A DNA stretch of 28,518 bases, from the NCBI GenBank assembly GCA_036494925.1, contig DASXNR010000448.1, forward strand, positions 1 to 28,518, given 5' to 3'. The translations under genes and the position numbers were made by a program. Source of the DNA: JAMXLO01 sp036494925 (GTDB lineage Bacteria; Pseudomonadota; Alphaproteobacteria; Acetobacterales; Acetobacteraceae). Each line of letters opens with the position of its first letter. Positions within the stretch are counted from its first letter, which is position 1. Positions 7,066-14,531 of the stretch are shown here, piece after piece. The notes beneath the pieces were generated by a model. That model worked only from the letters and a program-made list of their open reading frames with translations, made no database searches and was not told where the DNA came from.

Positions 7066-7856
7066 CAGACGTCCTTGAGCTCAATTCGCGCCAGAAAGCT
7101 TCGCAGCCTTTCGTGCTCCGTCCGCGCTCCGAACACGTCCTGCGGCGCGCCCTGCACCGCCACGCGGCCGCCGTCCATGAACACCACCTGTGACGATACG
7201 TCGCGCGCGAAGCTCATTTCGTGGGTCACCAGGATCATGGTCATGCCGTCCCGCGCCAGCGAGTGCACCACCTTCAGAACCTCACCGACCAGTTCGGGGT
7301 CCAACGCCGATGTGATCTCGTCCAGCAACAGTACTTTCGGGTTCATCGCCACGGCGCGGGCAATGCCGACGCGTTGCTGCTGGCCGCCGGACATTTCGAT
7401 CGGCAGGCTATCCAGCTTGTCGTCGAGGCCGACGCGCACCAGCCAGTGTTCGGCTGTGGCGCGGGCCTCGGCTTTCGCCATGCGACGCACCTTGCGCAAG
7501 CCTAGCATGACGTTCTCGACCGCGGTCAGGTGCGGGAACAGATTGAACAGTTGGAACACCATGCCGATGTCGGCGCGGATGCGGGAAAGTTCGCGCTCGC
7601 TTCGCGGCTTGCCGCCGTCGCGGTAGCCGACTTCGACTCCGTCCACCTCAATCGAGCCATCGTCGTAGGTCTCCAGCAGGTTCACGCAGCGCAGCAGCGT
7701 GGTCTTGCCGCTGCCGCTGGCGCCGATGATGGAGACCACACTGCCCTTCTGCACATCGAGATCGACGCCCATCAGCACCTGATTGGTGCCAAACGCCTTG
7801 GTGAGGCGCCGCACTTTCACCAACGGTTCGGTGGAATTCGGCTCACTCGCGGACAT
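7065..7856 (-). CDS. Amino-acid-type ABC transporter ATP-binding protein (GlnQ/HisP family)
   Basis: A 263-residue ATPase of a polar-amino-acid-type (PAAT) importer. Walker A is GASGSGKT (45-52). The Q-loop lies in GMVFQLFNLFPHLT, the signature is MSGGQQQR, and Walker B plus D-loop read LLLDEITSALDPE, followed by the H-loop in LVTHEM. The 'DEIT' in place of the common 'DEPT' is a tolerated variant. The ATG at 7856 is chosen over a TTG at 7874. It lies 14 bp inside the end of the permease gene, so the two are translationally coupled. It energises uptake through the permeases at 7843-9155. Confidence 0.92.
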   Translation of the reverse strand: MSASEPNSTEPLVKVRRLTKAFGTNQVLMGVDLDVQKGSVVSIIGASGSGKTTLLRCVNLLETYDDGSIEVDGVEVGYRDGGKPRSERELSRIRADIGMVFQLFNLFPHLTAVENVMLGLRKVRRMAKAEARATAEHWLVRVGLDDKLDSLPIEMSGGQQQRVGIARAVAMNPKVLLLDEITSALDPELVGEVLKVVHSLARDGMTMILVTHEMSFARDVSSQVVFMDGGRVAVQGAPQDVFGARTEHERLRSFLARIELKDV

Positions 7857-8490
7857 AGGCAAACCGCGCCTCAAGGGTTCGGCTCGTGAGCGACAGGGCG
7901 TAGTTGATGACGAAATAGATCAGCGCGCCCAGAATGTACATCGGCATCGGCCTGAAAGTGCGGCCGATGACCTGCTGGATCGACAGCATCAGATCGACGA
8001 TGCCGACCAGCGAAACCAGCGCGCTGCCCTGAACGGTGGCGACAACGGTGTTGATCCAGGGCGGCAGGAAGCGTCGCAGTGCCTGCGGAAACACGACGTA
8101 GAGCATGCGCTGGGCGAAGGTCAGGCCGATCGCTTTCCCGGCCTCGTGCTGGCCGGGCGGGATCGACTGCACGGCGCCGCGCGTGACCTCGATCACATGC
8201 GCGGTCTCGAATGCCGCGAGCGCGATGACAGCAGCCCAGAAATTGCTCACGTTCCAGCCGGTCAGCGGCAGCATGTAGTAGATCGAGAAGATCAGCACCA
8301 GCAGCGGCAGCCCGCGGATGATGTCGCTGTAGATGCGGACCGGCCAGGCGATCCAGCGGGGCCCGAAGCTGAGGCCGACACCAAGCAGCACGCCGCAGCC
8401 CAGCGCGATGACGACGACGAGTACGGAGACGTGCAGCGTCACCAGCAGTCCTTGCCAAAGAAACGGCAGGCTGTTGAGCATGACGCTCAT
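7843..8490 (-). CDS. Amino-acid-type ABC transporter permease (second of pair)
   Basis: A 215-residue inner-membrane permease of the HisMQ/GlnP type with about five hydrophobic segments. The cytoplasmic EAA loop is visible as EAGKAIGLTFAQRMLYVVFP followed by QALRRFLPPW. An upstream IIRGLPLLVLIFSIYY segment is also typical of the family. The ATG at 8490 overlaps the stop of the preceding permease by four bases (ATGA). A much longer in-frame extension upstream is antisense-like low-complexity text and is rejected. It forms a heteromeric channel with the 8487-9155 product. Confidence 0.92.
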   Translation of the reverse strand: MSVMLNSLPFLWQGLLVTLHVSVLVVVIALGCGVLLGVGLSFGPRWIAWPVRIYSDIIRGLPLLVLIFSIYYMLPLTGWNVSNFWAAVIALAAFETAHVIEVTRGAVQSIPPGQHEAGKAIGLTFAQRMLYVVFPQALRRFLPPWINTVVATVQGSALVSLVGIVDLMLSIQQVIGRTFRPMPMYILGALIYFVINYALSLTSRTLEARFAYVRE

Positions 8491-9155
8491 CGGCGGCGAA
8501 CCGCGAAGCGATATTCCAGGCGCCGCAGGCCGAACAGCAGCACGAACCCGGTGACCAGATACATCGGCGCAACCACGGTCCAGACCTCCACGATCCGAAA
8601 CGTGTTGGTGTAGATCCAGTTGGCCCCGTACATCAGTTCGGGCACCGCCAGCACGGTGGCCAGCGAAGTGTCCTTGAACAGCGAGATGAAGGCGTTGCCC
8701 AAGGAAGGCAGCACGATGCGGAACATGGTGGGAAGGCGCACGTACAGCACTCGTTGCCAAGGCGTCAGCCCGATGGCGCAGCCGGCGTCGATCAGCCCCC
8801 TGGGGATCGCGTCGAGCCCCGCACGGAACACCTCCACCAGATAGGCGCCGGCGTAGATCGCCAGCGTCATAGTGAAGCTGGTGGTGGCGTCGTAGGCGAA
8901 GCCGCCGACGCTGGGGATGCCGTAGAACACCAGATAGACCAGCAGCAGCAGAGGCACGTTGCGGATGAATTCGACATAGGCGCCGACCACGAAGCGCACC
9001 GGACGGCGGGCGCCATGCGATACCAGCGCGAGGACCAGCCCGATGACGCATCCGATAGCAATGCCGATCGCCGCCAGTTCCAGGCTCAGCACCAGGCCCC
9101 AGGCGAGTCGGTCGAAATACTTCCAGATGAAGTTATAGTTGAGATGATAGTTCAA
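8487..9155 (-). CDS. Amino-acid-type ABC transporter permease (first of pair), TTG start
   Basis: A 222-residue permease of the same family, with FIRNVPLLLLVYLVFYGIP near the first third and the EAA-type loop DAGCAIGLTPWQRVLYVRLP. The likely start is TTG at 9155, one base after the TGA of the binding-protein gene. No in-frame ATG occurs before the first helix, and the longer frame upstream overlaps the binding protein in the wrong frame. The N-terminus LNYHLNYNFIWKYFDRL looks complete for this family when initiated here. A weak start placed directly after a stop suggests translational reinitiation by coupled ribosomes. Confidence 0.85.
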   Translation of the reverse strand: MNYHLNYNFIWKYFDRLAWGLVLSLELAAIGIAIGCVIGLVLALVSHGARRPVRFVVGAYVEFIRNVPLLLLVYLVFYGIPSVGGFAYDATTSFTMTLAIYAGAYLVEVFRAGLDAIPRGLIDAGCAIGLTPWQRVLYVRLPTMFRIVLPSLGNAFISLFKDTSLATVLAVPELMYGANWIYTNTFRIVEVWTVVAPMYLVTGFVLLFGLRRLEYRFAVRRR

Positions 9156-9156
9156 G

Positions 9157-10032
9157 TCAGAACGGAGGAAATCCGGGCTTCTGCACCGGCGGCTTTTCGC
9201 CGAAGAATTCCTCGAACGCGGCAGTGTAGATTTCCGGCTGATGACCATGCATGGCGACGTTGAAGCAGGTGTCGATCCAGTGAAGCCAGTCCTGGTCACC
9301 CTGCCGCACCGCGGCGCTGTAGAGCTGCGCCTCGTAGGCGTAGCCGGGATCGGTATAATCTCCGGGGTTCTTCTTCACCAGCCACTTCACGGTCGACGCA
9401 TCGACCACCGCGACATCCGCGCGGCCGGCGGTGACCGCCTGCATGACGTTGGCCTGGCTGTCGAGCTGCATCACTTGCGCATCCGGCAGGGCATTGTGCA
9501 CCAGCGTGTCGGCGTCCACGTTCTGCAGCACCGAGGCACGGACCTGCTTGCCCGCCGCCTGCAGGTCCTTGTAGCTCTGCCACTTGGATTTCGGCGCAGT
9601 CATCAGCGCCGCGCCCTCGACATAGTAGGGACGGGAGAACGCAACCAACTGAGCGCGCGCGGGTGAGACGGTCATGAATTGGATCACCACATCAACCTTC
9701 CCGGTGGTGATGTTGGGAATGCGGGCGTTGGCCTCCTGGCGGACGTATTCGACCTTGGTTTCATCATCAAACAGTCCCTTGGCGAGGATGCGCGCCATCG
9801 CGATGTCCATGCCGGTGAGCTGGCCCTTGTCGTCCTCGAAATGCCAGGGAGGGTTGGTCGAACCGGTCCCGACGATCAGCTTGCCGCGGTCCAGGACCGT
9901 TCGCAGCAGACTGGTGGGAGCGGCCTGCGCCGCCGCTCGCGGCGCGTCCAACAAAGCACCGGCTGCCACCAGGCCAAGCCCCACACCGCCAACCCGGAAC
10001 AGGTTCCGCCGTTCGGTGGTGGTTTCAGTCAT
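9157..10032 (-). CDS. Periplasmic substrate-binding protein of amino-acid-type ABC transporter
   Basis: A 291-residue family-3 solute-binding protein (SBP_bac_3). The N-terminus carries a twin-arginine-like ERRNLFR stretch, a hydrophobic core and a likely cleavage after AAAQA, so export to the periplasm is expected and Tat export is possible. Family signatures are LIVGTGSTNPPWHFEDDKGQ and GMDIAMARILAKGLF. The segment DVVIQFMTVSPARAQLVAFS matches the usual 'D..I..m..t.eR...v.FS' pattern. The start at 10032 has GGGAGAG about 7 nt upstream. It is the first gene of the operon down to 5219. The ligand is not predictable from these motifs, and the downstream monooxygenase argues against a plain nutritional amino-acid role. 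Confidence 0.92.
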   Translation of the reverse strand: MTETTTERRNLFRVGGVGLGLVAAGALLDAPRAAAQAAPTSLLRTVLDRGKLIVGTGSTNPPWHFEDDKGQLTGMDIAMARILAKGLFDDETKVEYVRQEANARIPNITTGKVDVVIQFMTVSPARAQLVAFSRPYYVEGAALMTAPKSKWQSYKDLQAAGKQVRASVLQNVDADTLVHNALPDAQVMQLDSQANVMQAVTAGRADVAVVDASTVKWLVKKNPGDYTDPGYAYEAQLYSAAVRQGDQDWLHWIDTCFNVAMHGHQPEIYTAAFEEFFGEKPPVQKPGFPPF

Positions 10033-10119
10033 GTCATGTCTCTCCCATATCCGTGACCGACGCGTCGGACGCAGCACCGTATTCGGAAGTGACCGGAATG
10101 GCTATGGCGCCCTCCTGGA

Positions 10120-10125
10120 ATTATA
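10120..10125 (-). promoter_or_regulatory. -10 hexamer (TATAAT) for the 10032-5219 operon
   Basis: On the minus strand the context is CAGTATAATTCC, a perfect consensus -10. No good -35 lies 16-18 bp upstream: TTGGCT is present but only 11 bp away. This suggests an activator-dependent or otherwise non-standard promoter. It implies an untranslated leader of about 80 nt that includes a strong but apparently unused AGGAGGG and the 12-bp palindrome. Confidence 0.45.
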
Positions 10126-10170
10126 CTGAATCTCTCAGCCAATGACTCATGCGACCGGTGCACCCCTATC

Positions 10171-10249
10171 GTCATCCCCGCGAAAGCGGGTATCCAGGGC
10201 CGCGGGCACCGTGCGGTCGCATCTGGGTTCCCGCGTTCGCGGGAATGAC
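10171..10249. repeat. Dispersed palindromic repeat, copy 1
   Basis: Two imperfect inverted arms, at 10171-10197 and 10223-10249. Each arm contains its own small hairpin (CCCGC-GAAA-GCGGG and CCCGCG-TT-CGCGGG). The arms begin and end with GTCAT/ATGAC. Translated by chance it yields the WIPAFAGMT/RERGNPD peptides that mark this widespread class of proteobacterial intergenic repeat. A second copy lies at 15568-15643. Confidence 0.8.
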
Positions 10250-10363
10250 ATCCTTGTTGCCGGAGCGGGGTGCCATCGGTGGGCATCACCACACCGTCCC
10301 GCAGGCGGAAGTATCGGTCGTGTCCAGCTACATGTCGGCTCGCCACACTGTCGGGAGTGAAGA

Positions 10364-11125
10364 ATGCGCTTTCAGGATCGCGGGGTATTGGTAACCGGTG
10401 GTGGCAGCGGCATCGGCCGCCAGGTCTGCCTTGCGGCGGCGGAGGAAGGGGCTCGCGTCGTGGTAGGCGATCTGGATCTGGAACACGCCGAGGCCACTGT
10501 CGCGGATATCCGTCGTCGGAAGGGCGAGGCACATGCCTTCCATGTCGACGTGGCCGACCCGGAATCCGCCGCACGATTTGTCGATGCGGCAGAATCTGCG
10601 CTTGGCCGGCTCGATGTGCTGGTCAACTCCGCCGGCATCCGCGAGATCGTCAGCGTGCTCGATCTGTCATTCGAGGAATGGCAACGGGTCATCACAGTCA
10701 ATCTTTCCGGTACCTTCCTGACCAGCCAGGCGTTTGCGCGCCGACTGGTACAGCAGGACCGGAAAGGACAGATCGTCAATCTGGCATCCACGCTAGGGCT
10801 GATGGCCGCACCTAAGCGGGCCGCATATACCGCTTCCAAGCATGGCGTCGTTGGCTTGACGCGCCAGATGGCACTCGAGCTTGGCGAGAAGGGCATACGC
10901 GTCAACGCGGTTGCTCCCGGCGTGGTGCGTACACCGCTGACCGAACGCTATTTCCAGGACCCGGACCAGGCGCAGGTGATCCGCGATATCCATGCCCTGG
11001 GCCGTTGGGCGGAACCGCGCGAGATCGCCAACGCTATCCTGTTCCTGGCTGACGAGGCCAACGGCTTCATCACAGGTACCATATTGACCATCGATGGCGG
11101 CTGGACGATCGGGAAGAAGATGTAA
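10364..11125 (+). CDS. SDR-family NAD(P)-dependent oxidoreductase
   Basis: A 253-residue classical short-chain dehydrogenase. The cofactor loop is TGGGSGIG (11-18), and the structural NSAG motif is present in place of NNAG. Catalytic Ser142, Tyr155 and Lys159 (YTASK) have correct spacing. An acidic residue after the second strand (VVGDLD) favours NAD over NADP. The C-terminus ends TIDGGWTIGKKM. GGGAG is 7 nt upstream of the ATG. It is monocistronic, divergent from the ABC/monooxygenase operon and convergent with the amine-oxidase operon 14 bp away. The substrate is an alcohol or ketone of unknown identity; it could serve either neighbour. Confidence 0.9.
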   Translation: MRFQDRGVLVTGGGSGIGRQVCLAAAEEGARVVVGDLDLEHAEATVADIRRRKGEAHAFHVDVADPESAARFVDAAESALGRLDVLVNSAGIREIVSVLDLSFEEWQRVITVNLSGTFLTSQAFARRLVQQDRKGQIVNLASTLGLMAAPKRAAYTASKHGVVGLTRQMALELGEKGIRVNAVAPGVVRTPLTERYFQDPDQAQVIRDIHALGRWAEPREIANAILFLADEANGFITGTILTIDGGWTIGKKM

Positions 11126-11139
11126 CGAACGGTCGGCCG

Positions 11140-12372
11140 CTATGTCGTCGGCATGTGCTCCCAGTAGTGATGCGCATACTGCAACCGGCAGGCGGCCTTG
11201 AGCGCGTCCTCGCTCAATCCGCCCTCGCGTCCGGGCGCCAGCGGCGACAGATCCATGGGCGGCGTACCGTCGGTGATCCAACTGGCCAATACCTCGCCGA
11301 TCGCCGGCGAGATCGACAATCCACCGACGCAGCAACCACCGGCGACATATAGTCCTCGAATCCCCGGCACCGGCCCGACTGTGTGTTCGCCATCGGCGGT
11401 CATCGTCGGCAGTCCGCCGCGATGCACGCGCAGCTTGATCTGTTCGGGCACGCGCTGGAAGATCGGCAACTGCTCGCACACTGCGTCGGCAAATCCGCGC
11501 AGGACGCCAAGATCGAGCGGCAGGTCGGCGATATCGAACCGCGGCGGCAGGGCGCGCGCATCGTACTGCAGCGGATTCTGCTCGTAGCCGCCGAGCATCA
11601 GTCCGCCCTCATCCGGTCGTGCATACACATTCACATCGATGATGCGGGTGATCGGTTGCATCGCGTCGACGCCATCGATCGGCTCGGTGATCAGCAACTG
11701 GTGTCGCGTCGGCACCACCGCGACCGTCGCACCGGAAAGCGCCGCAACCGCGCGCAACCAGGCGCCGGCCGCATCCACCACCGTTTCGCAGCGTATTGTC
11801 CCCTGCTCCGTCTGCACACCGCTGACCGCGCCGTTGTGCGTGGCGATTCCGGTCACCAGCGTGTGCGGCAGCATCGTCACGCCAAGTCGTTCCGCCGCGC
11901 GCGCATAGCCGTTGGGAATCTGCGACGGCTCAAGGTAGAGATCGGTTGGCGAATAGATCACGCCGAGAATGCCGGTCGTGTTGAGGAACGGATTTTTCGC
12001 CCGCGCCTCCTCCGGGGAGATCATCTCGATTCCGGTGCCCATGCGCTGGCCGCGCACCACCTCGCCCTTGAGCTGCTCGACGTGGTCCGGCAAGCGCGCG
12101 ATCTTCAGTGCTCCAGGCTGATGGAACACGATCCGCTCGCCGGTCTCCTGTTCGAATGCCTCGATCTTGCGCACGGCGCGCTTGGCCAGTTGCGTCATCA
12201 GATCGGTGCCGCGCGCCTGCGAGGTAAGTCCGGCCGCGCGCGGCGAGGTCTGCGAGCCGAGCGCATGTTTGTCGAGCAATGCGACCTGTTTGCCGGCCTT
12301 CGCCAGATGGAAGGCCGCACTGGACCCCAACGCCCCGGACCCGATCACCACACATTCCACCGCGTCGATCAT
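11140..12372 (-). CDS. FAD-dependent amine/amino-acid oxidoreductase (DAO family)
   Basis: A 410-residue flavoprotein of the D-amino-acid-oxidase fold family, which includes sarcosine, dimethylglycine and glycine oxidases. The FAD dinucleotide loop is GSGALG (11-16) with Asp at the end of strand 2 (LLDK). RHQLLITEPID in mid-protein and GLYVAGGCCVGGLSISPAIGE near the C-terminus are typical. The ATG at 12372 is preferred over a GTG at 12378 because AGGAGG then lies 5 nt upstream. It is the last gene of the operon from 15464, 16 bp after the second permease. The importer probably delivers its substrate, most likely a secondary or N-methylated amino acid. Electron acceptor (oxygen or a dehydrogenase chain) cannot be told. 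Confidence 0.9.
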   Translation of the reverse strand: MIDAVECVVIGSGALGSSAAFHLAKAGKQVALLDKHALGSQTSPRAAGLTSQARGTDLMTQLAKRAVRKIEAFEQETGERIVFHQPGALKIARLPDHVEQLKGEVVRGQRMGTGIEMISPEEARAKNPFLNTTGILGVIYSPTDLYLEPSQIPNGYARAAERLGVTMLPHTLVTGIATHNGAVSGVQTEQGTIRCETVVDAAGAWLRAVAALSGATVAVVPTRHQLLITEPIDGVDAMQPITRIIDVNVYARPDEGGLMLGGYEQNPLQYDARALPPRFDIADLPLDLGVLRGFADAVCEQLPIFQRVPEQIKLRVHRGGLPTMTADGEHTVGPVPGIRGLYVAGGCCVGGLSISPAIGEVLASWITDGTPPMDLSPLAPGREGGLSEDALKAACRLQYAHHYWEHMPTT

Positions 12373-12388
12373 CCCCACCTCCTCGCTG

Positions 12389-13048
12389 TCAGCTTGCGAT
12401 CCGTCCCTGGCCCATCCGCAGCTCCAGATATCGCGCGCCCTTCGCCAGCGGATAGGCCATTACCAGATACATCACACCCGCCAGAACATAGAGTTCCATC
12501 GGCATGAAATACTCGCTGCTGAGATCGCGCGCACGCAGCATGAGCTCCGGGGCGGAAATGAGCGATGCGACCGACGTGTCCTTCAGCAGAGACACGGCAT
12601 AGTTGGCCATCGGCGGAACAACGATGCGCACCGCCTGCGGCAGGATGATATTGCGCATCGCGAGCGCGTTGGTCATGCCGATGGCCAGTGCGGCCTCGCG
12701 CTGTCCGCGGTGTACGGCAGCGATGCCGGCGCGGTACACTTCGGACATGTATGCGGCATAGTTCAGGCCGAGGCCGACGACCGCCGCGGTGAACGCGGGC
12801 AGGATGACGCCAGCCGAGGCGAGACCGAAATAAATAAGGAATAGCTGGGTCAGAGCCGGCGTGCCACGGATCAACTCGACATAACACGTGGCGACAGCGG
12901 ACACGGCGCGACGCCGCGAAGTCCGCGCCAGCGCGATCAAGAGACCGGCGAACACTGCGAGCGTGAAGGCGAGCACCGACATCTTCAGCGTGCCGCCCGC
13001 GGCGACCAGCAGTTGCGGCAGCCACTCGGAAAAATCCGTCCAGGTCAC
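12389..13048 (-). CDS. Amino-acid-type ABC transporter permease (second of pair)
   Basis: A 219-residue HisMQ-type inner-membrane permease. The ELIRGTPALTQLFLIYFGL segment and the EAA loop REAALAIGMTNALAMRNIILP followed by QAVRIVVPP are diagnostic. The start is GTG at 13048, overlapping the upstream permease stop by four bases (GTGA). It pairs with the 13045-13722 product, to which it is clearly related, suggesting an old tandem duplication. It precedes the DAO-family oxidase in the same operon. Confidence 0.93.
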   Translation of the reverse strand: MTWTDFSEWLPQLLVAAGGTLKMSVLAFTLAVFAGLLIALARTSRRRAVSAVATCYVELIRGTPALTQLFLIYFGLASAGVILPAFTAAVVGLGLNYAAYMSEVYRAGIAAVHRGQREAALAIGMTNALAMRNIILPQAVRIVVPPMANYAVSLLKDTSVASLISAPELMLRARDLSSEYFMPMELYVLAGVMYLVMAYPLAKGARYLELRMGQGRIAS

Positions 13049-13722
13049 GCCAAGCGGCCCCGCGCCATGCGTCGCTCCAGCTTCCGCACCCCATACGCGA
13101 GCGGCAGGCTCATGGCGAGGTACAGCGCCGCGACCGTCAGGTAGATCTGCGTGCTCAGGTAAGTCTGGTCCACCAGCATATGCGCCCGGAAACTCAGTTC
13201 CGGAGCGGCAACGGAAGAGGCGACCGAGGTATCCTTGAGCAGGCCGATCGCGAAGTTGCCAAGCGGCGGCAGCACCACTCGCACGGCCTGCGGCAGCACG
13301 ATGACCCGCAGTGCCTGGGCGCGCGTCATGCCGATCGCAAGCGCCGCTTCGTTCTGGCCGCGATGTATTGCCTCGATCCCCGCGCGGAACACCTCGGTCA
13401 GATAGGCGCCGCCGTTGATGCCGAAGCCGATGATCGCCGCCGGGATCGGATCCAGCTTCACACCAAGTTCGGCGAGGCCGAAATAAATGATGAACAGTTG
13501 CGTCAGCACCGGCACCGAGCGGAAGACGTCCACGTAGAGCGTGCCGAGCATGCGGATCGGCACCATTCGTGCGTTACGAAGCAGGGCGCCGGCCATGCCC
13601 AGGACCATTGCCACCACAAACCCGCCGAAGGTGACGATGACGGTCATCTCGACACCCAGCAGCAGAGTGTCCAGCAACTCCGGAAACTGCGCCGCGAACC
13701 GCTCCCACGGACCGCCGCTCAT
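13045..13722 (-). CDS. Amino-acid-type ABC transporter permease (first of pair)
   Basis: A 225-residue HisMQ-type permease with DVFRSVPVLTQLFIIYFGLA and the EAA loop NEAALAIGMTRAQALRVIVLP followed by QAVRVVLPPLGN. The ATG at 13722 overlaps the stop of the ATPase gene by four bases (ATGA). It shows about five hydrophobic spans. Strong sequence likeness to the next permease supports a heterodimer of two paralogues. It acts in the inner membrane with the ATPase at 13719-14528. Confidence 0.93.
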   Translation of the reverse strand: MSGGPWERFAAQFPELLDTLLLGVEMTVIVTFGGFVVAMVLGMAGALLRNARMVPIRMLGTLYVDVFRSVPVLTQLFIIYFGLAELGVKLDPIPAAIIGFGINGGAYLTEVFRAGIEAIHRGQNEAALAIGMTRAQALRVIVLPQAVRVVLPPLGNFAIGLLKDTSVASSVAAPELSFRAHMLVDQTYLSTQIYLTVAALYLAMSLPLAYGVRKLERRMARGRLA

Positions 13723-14528
13723 GCGGTTTCCGCCGCATAGACCTGCCGGTCGATGACCGCACGCAGGAACTCACGGGTGCGGGTCTCCGCGGGCGCGCGA
13801 AAAATCTGATGCGGCGGTCCTTGCTCCACAATCTGGCCGTGATCCATGAAGATCACCCGGTCGGATATATCCTCGGCGAATTGCATTTCATGCGTGACAA
13901 TGATCATCGTCATGCCTTCCGCGGCAAGCCCGCGGATCACTGTCAGCACCTCGCCCACCAGCTCGGGATCGAGCGCGGAGGTCGCCTCGTCGAACAGCAT
14001 CAGCGTGGGCTGCATCGCCAGCGCCCGGGCGATCGCGACCCGCTGCTGCTGGCCGCCCGACAGCATATCGGGATAGACGTCGCACTTATGCGCGAGCCCG
14101 ACCTTGTCGAGCAGCGCTCGCGCCTCGCGACGCGCCTCCTGCTTCGGCTGGCGCAGCACCTTGATCGGCCCGATCGCGACATTGTCCAGGGCGGTCAAAT
14201 GCGGGAACAGGTTGAAGCGCTGGAACACCATGCCGATCCGCGCCCGCATGCGCGCGAGTTCTACATCGCGCATTTCGACCCGCCGGTCGCCGGATCGTGT
14301 TTCACCGATCGGCTGGTCGTCGATCAGGATCTCGCCGTCGCTTGGGCGCTCGAGCCAGTTGATGCAGCGCAGCAGGGTCGTCTTTCCCGATCCCGAGGGG
14401 CCGATGATCGACAGCTTCTCGCCGGCCAGTACCTGAAGGTCCACGCCGCGCAGAACCTCCAGCGTGCCAAACCGCTTGTGCAGGCCGACGATGCGCAGCA
14501 GCGGCCGCCGGCCTACGTCATCCGGCAT
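13719..14528 (-). CDS. Amino-acid-type ABC transporter ATP-binding protein (GlnQ family)
   Basis: A 269-residue ATPase: Walker A GPSGSGKT (43-50), Q-loop GMVFQRFNLFPHLT, signature LSGGQQQR, Walker B MLFDEATSALDPE and H-loop IVTHEM. An unusual spacer (IGETRSGDRRVEMRD, about 75-90) lies between Walker A and the Q-loop. The gene begins 3 bp after the stop of the binding-protein gene. It powers the permease pair encoded immediately downstream. Confidence 0.93.
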   Translation of the reverse strand: MPDDVGRRPLLRIVGLHKRFGTLEVLRGVDLQVLAGEKLSIIGPSGSGKTTLLRCINWLERPSDGEILIDDQPIGETRSGDRRVEMRDVELARMRARIGMVFQRFNLFPHLTALDNVAIGPIKVLRQPKQEARREARALLDKVGLAHKCDVYPDMLSGGQQQRVAIARALAMQPTLMLFDEATSALDPELVGEVLTVIRGLAAEGMTMIIVTHEMQFAEDISDRVIFMDHGQIVEQGPPHQIFRAPAETRTREFLRAVIDRQVYAAETA

Positions 14529-14531
14529 CGC

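Larger units (their letters stand above)
10033..10363. other. Divergent intergenic region with palindromic repeat
   Basis: A 331-bp region between the binding-protein operon (minus) and the SDR gene (plus). It contains a perfect -10 hexamer for the minus operon at 10120-10125, a 12-bp palindrome CCGACGCGTCGG at 10057-10068 within the operon leader, and a dispersed palindromic repeat at 10171-10249. About 110 bp between the repeat and the SDR must hold the SDR promoter, but no strong hexamers stand out. Confidence 0.55.

Noticed and set aside
7065..7856. 'DEIT' in the Walker B/D-loop region as a defect
   Set aside because: The catalytic Glu is present and Ile at the next position is a tolerated variant. 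All other ABC motifs are intact.
11126..11139. Shared terminator between the convergent SDR and oxidase genes
   Set aside because: The 14-bp gap has no hairpin with a T-run. Any terminator would have to lie within the coding ends, and none was evident.
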